Assembly (NCBI GenBank): GCA_022452125.1
Contig: JAKURJ010000043.1
Span: 1 to 12,377 of the forward strand
From: Candidatus Poseidoniaceae archaeon
Lineage (GTDB): Archaea > Thermoplasmatota > Poseidoniia > Poseidoniales > Poseidoniaceae
Length of the DNA: 12,377 nt
Direction: 5' to 3'
The notes under the pieces are model-generated. The model did no database searches, was not told the DNA's origin, and saw only the letters and a list, made by a program, of their open reading frames with translations. The position numbers and the translations under genes were made by a program. Numbering within the stretch: position 1 is the first letter of the stretch; every line of letters starts with the position of its first letter. Of this stretch, positions 1 to 6,428 are shown piece by piece.

Positions 1-567
1 CTGGCCTAGGTGTTCTTTTGCCCATTCTAGTTTAGCCGCTGAATCGCCACCGACTAGTCCAAGTTCCATTACTTCAGGAGTCTTGGAAGGAGTTCCTGTG
101 ATTGAATGCGGTTGTGTTGCTGCAATGATCCTAACCTCAACTAAATCTGCTTCACCTAGAGCATCTAGGTGCTTGTCAGAGTCGTGAACTTTCATGGCAT
201 TGTTGTGAATTCTACGGAATAATTGTGGGAATGCTTCTGAAATTTGCTCGGCATCTACCCATGCTTCACCAGCGGCTTGCTTACCGTATGCTGTCATTTT
301 GTATCCACGAACGCCAAGTACTCTCATCTTTGGTACTTCTACAACAGTTACAGGGACTCTAATCTCCTGTCCTGCGCTGTTCGACCTTGGGTTTAGATCA
401 CGAGCCATGATGTGGGTCATTCCAGCTTTCCAGCCGGCGAACCCTTGCACACGGACCTCGCTCGCATCGGTTTCTGGCCACGACTTAACATGTCCAAAAT
501 GGCGTGCGGACCGCTTGCGCGGGCTAAACGCCATACTACCACGTCTTGGGTGACTTCTCTTTGCCAT
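1..567 (-). CDS. rpl3: Large ribosomal subunit protein uL3 (L3p), N-terminal part; runs off the window
   Basis: Ribosomal protein uL3 is an early-assembling 23S rRNA-binding protein with a loop reaching towards the peptidyl-transferase centre. The visible 189 residues begin MAKRSHPRRGSMAFSPRKRS, which matches the archaeal/eukaryotic-type L3 N-terminus (basic tail, RRGS.AF.PRKR, then a KSWP segment). They continue through GFAGWKAGMTHI and an HNNAMKVHDSDKH stretch. Archaeal L3 is usually about 330-350 residues, so a little over half is present and the gene continues beyond base 1. The ATG is supported by a strong GGAGG (complement of 576-580) eight bases upstream. In Euryarchaeota L3 commonly opens the S10-type ribosomal protein operon (L3-L4-L23-L2...), so those genes would be expected downstream, outside this window. 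The long upstream leader is described separately. Identity is firm. Confidence 0.96.
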   Translation of the reverse strand, partial: MAKRSHPRRGSMAFSPRKRSARHFGHVKSWPETDASEVRVQGFAGWKAGMTHIMARDLNPRSNSAGQEIRVPVTVVEVPKMRVLGVRGYKMTAYGKQAAGEAWVDAEQISEAFPQLFRRIHNNAMKVHDSDKHLDALGEADLVEVRIIAATQPHSITGTPSKTPEVMELGLVGGDSAAKLEWAKEHLGQ

Positions 568-575
568 ATGTTCGG

Positions 576-580
576 CCTCC
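576..580 (-). promoter_or_regulatory. Ribosome binding site of uL3
   Basis: GGAGG on the minus strand lies eight bases before the ATG at 567. It is a perfect anti-Shine-Dalgarno match and fixes the uL3 start. The same-strand ATG/TTG triplets upstream belong to other frames. Confidence 0.8.
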
Positions 581-861
581 TATGTTTCGTTACTCTGCAT
601 TGGCCCCCCGATAAGGGGCATACAGAGGCTGTCAAGGCTAGGGAGTTGCCGTGACACCGGCTTCCAGTCCACGAACGGGACCGGTAGTGATGGGATGCTG
701 TGCATTGCCCACTGTGTCTGGCCACTCGCCTATCGAGCAAGTTGCCGACTTACCTCCCCTATATGAGTGGTTCGGTTAAGAACGGCGCATAGGGCCGCTG
801 AGCGTCTATGTAAATTGACAGTCTTCAAGCATTGTGGTCCTTGAGTATTCTCAGACAAGCC

Positions 862-876
862 TCAAATGCAAATCCT
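862..876 (+). promoter_or_regulatory. Weak candidate TATA element for hef
   Basis: CAAATGCAAAT lies about 30-43 bases before the hef ATG in otherwise GC-richer sequence. It is at a suitable distance for a short or absent leader. The match to the archaeal TATA consensus is poor, so this is only a guess from position and composition. Confidence 0.2.
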
Positions 877-905
877 CTTGACCCCCCGCCTCCCAATCTG
901 CTGTT

Positions 906-3476
906 ATGACCCCTATGCTGTCTCACCCTCGCCTTAGCGAAGGAGTTGAGGCAAGAGCATACCAGTTACTAGCAGCAAAGCAAGCGATATCTGGATCCAC
1001 ATTACTAGTGATGCCTACAGGCTTGGGGAAAACCGCAGTACAATGGATGGCTATGGCTAATGCTCTGGAAGGGAGCGGGAAAATCGTACTGGTCGCACCT
1101 ACTACTGGATTGGTTGCACAACAAGCCAGGATGGCTAGAGATTTCATCAATATAGAACCTGAGAAGATTGTTACTCTGACCGGTCAAGACAGGCCTGCCA
1201 AGAGAGAGAAAATTTGGGGTGATGCAAAAATTGTGATGGCAACACCTCACGTCATCCGTAATGATGCTAGAAGTGGCCGAATATTGCTCTCAAGCATCGA
1301 CCTATTGATTGTCGATGAAGCACATCATGCAACAGGATCTGATTCTATGGCACAATTGGGCGACATGTATCTTGAAGCATCTCCAAATGCTCTGATTTTA
1401 GCCGCAACTGCGTCCCCGGGAGTAAAAGCAGGCAAGGTTTTGGAGGTCATTCAGAGGCTTGGCATAGAGAGACTTCATGTTACAAAAAGACAGGATGACC
1501 TAGTACAACCATACATCACCTCGATGGAGATTACAAAACATGAACTGAACATACCAGATAACCTTCATGACATAATCAGACCATTGAGAATACTTGAAGC
1601 AGAAGAATCTGAATTTCTGATTAGATCGGGTTTCTTGATTCGCTCTGGCAGAATTACAACTGCAGCAATTGAAGAGGCGCAAAGAAGAGCTAGCGCAGCA
1701 ATCGGTAGAGGAGATGTAAGAGGATATGACGCTGCGAAAAGGATTGGAGACCTTCGCAGATTACACAGATTATTGGATTTACTAGACACTCAGGGGCTCA
1801 AATGTGCGATTAAATATCTCGAAAGAGCGAAATTCGAAAAGGACCGTAAAACCAAGAGATTCCTTTCCTTACCACCGGTCGCAACCCTACTTAGAGAAAA
1901 GAAGGATGAGATTGAAGCTCATCCCAAGCCTTCACTGGTGGTCAAGTTAGTAAAAGAGGGACTGCAAGGGGATGGAAAAGTAATCGTATTTACAGAATAC
2001 AGAGACACCGTAGATAATTTACTCGAAATTTTGTCACAGGAGCCTGATGTAAAACCCGGTAAATTCGTCGGCCAAGCCAGTAAAGGAAGTCAACTTGGAA
2101 TGAAACAAAAGGAGCAAATCGCACAATTACAACGCTTCAAGGAAGGAGAAATCAATGTATTAGTCGCTACGAGTGTTGGAGAAGAAGGATTAGACGTACC
2201 AGCCGCAGATAGTGTGATTCTGTACGAGCCTGTTCCAAGCGCAATTAGGGCGATTCAGAGAAGAGGGAGAACTGCCAGACAGAGAGACGGTGACGTACAC
2301 ATTCTAATCGCCAAAGGAACTCGTGACGAATACGTTCAGCAGGCTTCGATAAAGCGTGAGCAAGCGATGTATAGAACTCTTGACTCATTGCAAAAGCAAT
2401 CTCGTTTACCAAAAAGAGCACCTCCTAAATCTGACGTTTTAGGAGATTTCAAGGTAAATGGAGAGAATGTCGATTCATTCATCCAATCTGAAGAACTGAG
2501 ATTGTTCAGAGAAAAGCCTAACCCAGTAGTTGAGCGGATTGATCAAAAACTGGTAAAGAAAGATACTGCACCTCCAATAAATAGGCCACGCGCACAGAAA
2601 TCTCTGGCAGATTTCTCAGGCAATCAAGGAAAGAAAAATGACCAAAAATGGTGGAAACCTGTGCTAGATGGAACTATTTCACATTCCAGAGATAATGAAT
2701 CGAAGGCAGCCGCTGCTGCTCAATCAGAAGTTGTTGCGAACAGTCTAGAAAATGAGACTCAAACGATGATTGTTGTAGATCATAGAGAAGCTAATTCGAC
2801 TTTGCCTGCAATGCTCAAGTTACATGGCCACGAAATCAGTCTGGAAAGCCTGACTGTTGGCGATATTAGAATCTCTGACAGAGTGCTAATTGAAAGGAAG
2901 ACTGCGAGGGACCTAGTTGATTCATTAATCGATGGACGATTGATTCATCAAGCTCGCAGATTACATGCTGCTGCTCCTAGACCACTTCTTATTGTGGAAT
3001 CCTTAGAAACGGATAGAGTACATCCCAATGCTGTTCATGGAGCGATGGCATGGGTAACTCTGGACTTGGGACTACCAGTGTTGATGACTGGTTCACCTGA
3101 ACAAACTGCTAGATTTATCTCGATTGCTGCTAAACGAGAAGCTAGAGTTCTAGATTTGTTAATCGCCCATGCCAAAAAAAGGACTAATGAAGCAGAAAAA
3201 TCTGCAATTAAAGCGGCTTCAGCAGAAATAATGTCCATCATTGGAGGGCAAAATGAAGAAGGTGTACTCTCAAGGAAATGGAACGATGAAGTTCTTGAAA
3301 ATAGAGTCAGACTGATTGCAGAACTGCCAGGAATTGGCACTGCTACCGCTAAGAAAATAATGTCCGTTGCTAAAGACATTATGGGGCTCTGTGCGTTAAG
3401 TGAGTACGAACTAACTCAAATCAACGGAGTTACTTCAATACAAGCTAAAGACTTGTACAAATTCCTGCATGGATAA
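906..3476 (+). CDS. hef: Hef: archaeal XPF/FANCM-family helicase-nuclease
   Basis: Hef is the euryarchaeal branched-DNA remodelling enzyme. A superfamily 2 helicase unwinds or reverses stalled forks, and an XPF-type nuclease cuts fork and flap structures. All parts are visible in 856 residues. Helicase lobe 1 has MPTGLGKT (36-43), DEAH (137-140) and TAS (168-170). A helical insert covers about 205-345. Lobe 2 has VIVFTEYRDT (359-368), VATSVGEEGLDVP (420-432) and QRRGRTARQR (451-460). A charged, probably disordered linker spans about 500-618. The nuclease domain has VDHRE (624-628), VGD (651-653) and IERKTARD (662-669), the XPF catalytic motif. A tandem helix-hairpin-helix region includes LPGIGTATAKK (807-817). 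The linker has a PIP-box-like QKSLADF (564-570). No Shine-Dalgarno precedes the ATG, suggesting a leaderless transcript; M4 is an alternative start. The gene is divergent from uL3 and its stop directly abuts the convergent gene's stop. Both catalytic halves look intact. Confidence 0.96.
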   Translation: MTPMLSHPRLSEGVEARAYQLLAAKQAISGSTLLVMPTGLGKTAVQWMAMANALEGSGKIVLVAPTTGLVAQQARMARDFINIEPEKIVTLTGQDRPAKREKIWGDAKIVMATPHVIRNDARSGRILLSSIDLLIVDEAHHATGSDSMAQLGDMYLEASPNALILAATASPGVKAGKVLEVIQRLGIERLHVTKRQDDLVQPYITSMEITKHELNIPDNLHDIIRPLRILEAEESEFLIRSGFLIRSGRITTAAIEEAQRRASAAIGRGDVRGYDAAKRIGDLRRLHRLLDLLDTQGLKCAIKYLERAKFEKDRKTKRFLSLPPVATLLREKKDEIEAHPKPSLVVKLVKEGLQGDGKVIVFTEYRDTVDNLLEILSQEPDVKPGKFVGQASKGSQLGMKQKEQIAQLQRFKEGEINVLVATSVGEEGLDVPAADSVILYEPVPSAIRAIQRRGRTARQRDGDVHILIAKGTRDEYVQQASIKREQAMYRTLDSLQKQSRLPKRAPPKSDVLGDFKVNGENVDSFIQSEELRLFREKPNPVVERIDQKLVKKDTAPPINRPRAQKSLADFSGNQGKKNDQKWWKPVLDGTISHSRDNESKAAAAAQSEVVANSLENETQTMIVVDHREANSTLPAMLKLHGHEISLESLTVGDIRISDRVLIERKTARDLVDSLIDGRLIHQARRLHAAAPRPLLIVESLETDRVHPNAVHGAMAWVTLDLGLPVLMTGSPEQTARFISIAAKREARVLDLLIAHAKKRTNEAEKSAIKAASAEIMSIIGGQNEEGVLSRKWNDEVLENRVRLIAELPGIGTATAKKIMSVAKDIMGLCALSEYELTQINGVTSIQAKDLYKFLHG

Positions 3477-4337
3477 TCAGGATCCAATCAATAATGCACG
3501 TGTCTTTAACTGTGCAAATCTATCAGGGAAGTGTCCTAAAGCGAACGCAATTATTTCAGTCAAATTAACAGCAGGAATATTGGTGTCTTTGTTAGCAACT
3601 CTTCCTGCCTTTCCTTGGTATGAATCCAAATTAGAATGCGATAGAGTACAAGCGCTTACAATGACTTGTGCACCTGCTCTCTTAGCATCATTGAGAACTC
3701 TAGCAGTCATTTTCATGACAGAGTCACCAAGAGAGAGAAGAGACGGATTTCCGACACTAGAGGTTTTGGATTTGTATTCGACAGGTCTTCCACCAAGGGC
3801 AATGATTAGTTTCTCCATGTAATTTGGATTCCAAGCATCGTCTCCCCCGCATGCTCCAGCACGTTGCATATGTGGACCATAGTAGCATGCAACATCCATG
3901 TTTAGAGGGTTGATAACCGCATCTTCGACCTTGTCAAGACCAATTTCATCGACTAGCACATGTAGCAAGTGATTTGTTGTAATTTCGTCAACCTTGGCGG
4001 TTATCCCACAAGTCTTGGATAGGACTGTGTTTGCGTTTGCAAGGGCGATTGGATCGTTTCTGAAAGTTTCCATTGCTTCATGAAGAATACCTTGCGCTGA
4101 AGCGCATGCTGTGATGATGTGATGGCCATTCTTTTCAGCCAGAGCAATGTTTCTTGCATTAAGAGTAAGTTGGAGGTCCTTGTTTCCTTGTTTGATAATG
4201 TTTCCACCATCACTGTTGTAACCAACAATCTCGAACAATTCGATTCCTAATGTCTTGCAAAGTGGTTGGATTGTATCCTCAACCTCGTATGAGGATTGTC
4301 GTGCCACATTTCCAGGATAATAAGAATACTTAACCAT
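3477..4337 (-). CDS. HdrB/SdhE-like CCG-domain protein with most cluster-ligand cysteines replaced
   Basis: This 286-residue protein has the twin CCG-domain layout of heterodisulfide reductase subunit B, SdhE and the C-terminal half of TfrB, where CX31-39CCX35-36CXXC repeats bind non-cubane [4Fe-4S] clusters. Conserved framework is clear: YYPGNVARQS (6-15), LNARNIALAE (59-68), a DDAWNP..MEKLIIALGG block (166-183), and VIVSACTLSHSNLDSYQ (225-241). The ligand positions are mostly changed. The first Cys is N10 and the CC pair (about 41-43) is absent. CxxC is C78..A81. In the second repeat the residues are P155, S193-S194 and C230..S233, with near-canonical spacing. Function is therefore unknown; it is probably not a heterodisulfide reductase. 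I chose ATG 4337 because GAGGTG lies six bases upstream and overlaps the stop of the preceding fusion gene, implying translational coupling. An upstream in-frame start at 4382 would overlap that gene. The 3' end abuts the hef stop. Confidence 0.82.
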   Translation of the reverse strand: MVKYSYYPGNVARQSSYEVEDTIQPLCKTLGIELFEIVGYNSDGGNIIKQGNKDLQLTLNARNIALAEKNGHHIITACASAQGILHEAMETFRNDPIALANANTVLSKTCGITAKVDEITTNHLLHVLVDEIGLDKVEDAVINPLNMDVACYYGPHMQRAGACGGDDAWNPNYMEKLIIALGGRPVEYKSKTSSVGNPSLLSLGDSVMKMTARVLNDAKRAGAQVIVSACTLSHSNLDSYQGKAGRVANKDTNIPAVNLTEIIAFALGHFPDRFAQLKTRALLIGS

Positions 4338-4343
4338 CACAAA

Positions 4344-4349
4344 CACCTC
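4344..4349 (-). promoter_or_regulatory. Ribosome binding site of the HdrB-like gene
   Basis: GAGGTG on the minus strand, six bases before the ATG at 4337, shares its first two bases with the TGA stop (4348-4350) of the upstream fusion gene. This arrangement favours the 4337 start and suggests reinitiation or coupling between the two genes. Confidence 0.7.
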
Positions 4350-6312
4350 AGAACCTACTATCCAGTTCGTTGAATATTGCAACTACCTCATGATGGTTTG
4401 CGACTTTACCGTTGAACATATTTGGAATCTTACCAATTCCTGCTGGAGGAACTAGCATGCCTTGGAAGCCACGCATAATCGGGCCACCATTTCTAGTAAA
4501 TCCAAGCATCATACGAAGAGAAACGCCGTTCATGAGGTTTGAACCAAGGCCAAGAGGGCCTAGAACAGAGCGGTACAGGGTGGTCTCGTTGACATTTCCG
4601 GACAGCTTGACCGAACGTGAATAGTGCTTGACTAGTCTACCACTGCGGCCAGTAAACTTGTATTCAGCCAACAATCTTGCTCTTGCAGCGTATAATGAGT
4701 CAGCAGCTTGTGCGCCATCAATACCATGTCGCTGGATCGAAGAAATATCAGCTTCATCCCAAACTCCTCCTTTCCTTTGCATCAGTTCAAACATTTGCTT
4801 AACGTGACCGCTACCGGAACGAGGGTCTTGGCTTCTAACCCATCTTTGCAGGGCAATTCCTGGTCCAGTATATTCTTCATCAACATCGTATGTATCAGAC
4901 ATTGCGTTGACCAATTGAAGAGAACCAACATCTGCTAGAGTGTGCAAGTAAGTTGCTTCTGCAGATGTCATTGTTCCCATTGCTGCTCCAGAGATTAGGC
5001 GCTCTCCTTGACGTGGGTCTGCTTCCATCCATGGCTTTGATTCTGCACGGACAGAATCATAGCGGTCATAGGAGACCATGAGGTCTTTTACAACATCATA
5101 GCCAGGTACTGGCTCAATGGTTAATGTGTCACCGTCAGAAACAACATCACAGATTCTGGTAGTATCTGCTGGTAGGATTCTGCCGTTTGCTTTGATTCCA
5201 GTTAGTGGGTCTTGTCCTGCGATTGAACCACTTCTGAATGTTAGTGAGCCGTCTACTTCTCGCTTGATTGCCACTAATGCGTCTTCAAGAGATGCATGTC
5301 CGGGAAGTGCTACTGCAACTGTATCATAACCAGATTGTGCCATAATTGGGTTGTAGCGGAAGATACGCATTGTAATCGACAAATCCGCCTGAGCGATTTG
5401 TCCAGGTGTAAAATCTCCTACATCTGCTTCTTCTTCTTCACCCGCTCCAAATGCTATCATTGCTTCAAGCAGTTCTTCGTGGAAGGTTCCTGAAGAATCA
5501 ACACAAGCGATCTTGGAAAGTGCCATTGGAGCCCATTCCAACCAAGGTGGTTCGAAATCCACATCGCAGAGCTTGATATCTTCGATGCAAGTTGCTCCAA
5601 GTGCCTTAAATTTCTCATCCCAATCTAGACCTGCCTTACAGTACTCATCATAGGAAGTGTCACCAATTGCGCAAACTGAGAAGTGTACATTGGACAGGGG
5701 TGGATTGCTTGCTACTGTTGCATTCCATAGAGCATCAGCGTTGTCAGGCATCTCTCCCTCACCCCAAGTAGAGGTGATTATCAGGACTCTCTTGTGAGTT
5801 GCGAAAGCCGCAGGATCATACCCATCCATATCGATTACAGTTGGTTCTAGACCGTAGTTCACAGCCATCTTTGCAGTCTTTTCTGCTAGACCTGCAGCAT
5901 TTCCAGTTTGGGAACCGAAGAAAATTGCAAGGCTTCTATCTCCTGACATGACCGGTGCTAGAACACCATCATCTGCTCCTGCTACGGCCTCTGTTGCAAT
6001 AGGCGCAACAGCTTCTGCTGCTGCCGGCGCAACCTCTTCAGTCGCTGCCTCTGCACCAGCCTCATATTCGAATTTGATAATCTCGACAGGACAAGCATCC
6101 GCAGCCTCTTCGATTAGTTCAGAAAACTCAGAACGGAACTCGTTCTTGATTGCAGAAAAGCCAGTATTGCGGTCGAATGAACCGTCTTCTCTAACCTCTG
6201 CTTTGATGAAACTAGTATCATCAGTGACCTCGAAAACTTCTGGCAAAATGTCCTGACATGCATCGCATGTAATACAATCTTCTTCAATCCATACCTTTGC
6301 GACGGTTGGCAT
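4348..6312 (-). CDS. Ferredoxin-flavodoxin-SdhB-like fusion protein; SdhB part lacks Fe-S cysteines
   Basis: This 654-residue protein has three parts. Residues 1-80 are a monocluster ferredoxin: CITCDAC (C13, C16, C19) and CPVEI (C74) can bind one [4Fe-4S]. An Ala/Glu/Pro-rich linker (about 84-124) follows. Residues 127-268 are a flavodoxin domain with the FMN phosphate loop GSQTGNA (133-139), STWGEGEMPDNA (181-192) and AIGDTSYDEYCKAG (215-228), closest to the CPR/sulfite-reductase type. Residues 311-497 resemble the succinate dehydrogenase/fumarate reductase iron-sulfur subunit: TFRSGSIAG (358-366), NGRILPAD (376-383), IEPVPGYDVVKDLMVS (399-414) and YTGPGIALQRW...DPR (481-498). None of the SdhB cluster cysteines is there; the only Cys after residue 300 is C388. 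Helical sequence fills 500-654. A GGTGAT lies just upstream of the ATG. It is followed after 10 bases by the HdrB-like gene, echoing TfrB or SdhB-SdhE. The likely role is a flavin/Fe-S electron-transfer complex; partner and substrate are unknown. Confidence 0.85.
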   Translation of the reverse strand: MPTVAKVWIEEDCITCDACQDILPEVFEVTDDTSFIKAEVREDGSFDRNTGFSAIKNEFRSEFSELIEEAADACPVEIIKFEYEAGAEAATEEVAPAAAEAVAPIATEAVAGADDGVLAPVMSGDRSLAIFFGSQTGNAAGLAEKTAKMAVNYGLEPTVIDMDGYDPAAFATHKRVLIITSTWGEGEMPDNADALWNATVASNPPLSNVHFSVCAIGDTSYDEYCKAGLDWDEKFKALGATCIEDIKLCDVDFEPPWLEWAPMALSKIACVDSSGTFHEELLEAMIAFGAGEEEEADVGDFTPGQIAQADLSITMRIFRYNPIMAQSGYDTVAVALPGHASLEDALVAIKREVDGSLTFRSGSIAGQDPLTGIKANGRILPADTTRICDVVSDGDTLTIEPVPGYDVVKDLMVSYDRYDSVRAESKPWMEADPRQGERLISGAAMGTMTSAEATYLHTLADVGSLQLVNAMSDTYDVDEEYTGPGIALQRWVRSQDPRSGSGHVKQMFELMQRKGGVWDEADISSIQRHGIDGAQAADSLYAARARLLAEYKFTGRSGRLVKHYSRSVKLSGNVNETTLYRSVLGPLGLGSNLMNGVSLRMMLGFTRNGGPIMRGFQGMLVPPAGIGKIPNMFNGKVANHHEVVAIFNELDSRF

Positions 6313-6325
6313 GACATCACCCGGT

Positions 6326-6338
6326 GCTCACGCTGAGC
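6326..6338. repeat. Short inverted repeat upstream of the fusion gene
   Basis: GCTCA-CGC-TGAGC is a five-base-pair inverted repeat 14-26 bases before the ATG at 6312. It lies just upstream of the weak ribosome binding site on the minus strand. It could affect initiation, but a repeat this short may be chance. Confidence 0.35.
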
Positions 6339-6377
6339 GTTCTTTGCCACTCGGAAGTAGTCTTTGAAGGTTCGTGC

Positions 6378-6395
6378 CTCTCCCTAAAGGGAGAG
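6378..6395 (-). terminator. Perfect hairpin downstream of the thermosome gene
   Basis: CTCTCCC-TAAA-GGGAGAG is a perfect seven-base-pair inverted repeat in the 116-base spacer between the thermosome stop and the fusion gene. On the minus strand it follows the T-tract at 6409-6415. It may act as a terminator or 3'-end stabiliser for the thermosome transcript, or as an operator or leader hairpin for the fusion gene. The repeat is seen; its role is inferred. Confidence 0.5.
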
Positions 6396-6408
6396 AAATT
6401 TTGATGTG

Positions 6409-6415
6409 AAAAAAA
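6409..6415 (-). terminator. T-tract terminator after the thermosome gene
   Basis: Seven consecutive T on the minus strand (GTTACTTTTTTTCACATC) lie 14-20 bases past the thermosome stop. Short U-runs are the usual intrinsic termination signal of archaeal RNA polymerase. This suggests that the chaperonin transcript ends here and that the redox pair has its own promoter. Confidence 0.6.
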
Positions 6416-6428
6416 GTAACTTACAGGA

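Larger units (their letters stand above)
568..905. promoter_or_regulatory. Divergent intergenic region between uL3 and hef; probable uL3 promoter and structured leader
   Basis: This 338-base spacer holds no convincing gene on either strand; I looked for tRNA, SRP RNA and RNase P motifs and saw none. It is more GC-rich than the flanking genes. On the minus strand a TATA-like CATATAGG (about 756-763) could drive uL3 and would give a leader of roughly 170 bases. That leader can form several hairpins: GCTCG/CGAGT with flanking G-U pairs around 722-740; ACCGG/CCGGT with an inner UCC/GGA (656-685); and CCCC/GGGG (606-618). On the plus strand an AT-rich patch near 862-875 is a weak candidate TATA element for hef. 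Both promoter assignments are inference; the inverted repeats are seen directly. Confidence 0.45.

Noticed and set aside
648..722. Possible 24-codon leader peptide (GTG start) in the uL3 leader
   Set aside because: It has no ribosome binding site and no regulatory codon run, and a short open frame in GC-rich DNA is expected by chance.
417..740. Minus-strand reading frame of 107 codons overlapping the uL3 start
   Set aside because: It overlaps the secure uL3 N-terminus in another frame, begins with TTG inside the leader, and its composition (Arg/His/Ser-rich, low complexity) is that of a shadow frame.
796..805. CGCTGAGCGT shared with 6331-6340, both upstream of minus-strand genes
   Set aside because: A 10-base match between two places in 12 kb is expected many times by chance, and the distances to the genes differ greatly.
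568..905. tRNA, SRP RNA or RNase P RNA in the uL3/hef spacer
   Set aside because: I found no T-loop GGTTCGA with matching acceptor stem, no SRP helix 8 GGAAGG...GCAG pattern and no RNase P conserved boxes on either strand.
4338..4382. Earlier start for the HdrB-like protein (adds 15 residues)
   Set aside because: The extension overlaps the end of the fusion gene, lacks a ribosome binding site and precedes the conserved YSYYPG start, while the ATG at 4337 has GAGGTG at the right distance.
5948..6256. Plus-strand Ala/Ser-rich reading frame opposite the fusion gene
   Set aside because: It is the complement of the Ala/Glu-rich linker of the fusion protein, so the low-complexity composition is explained without a second gene.
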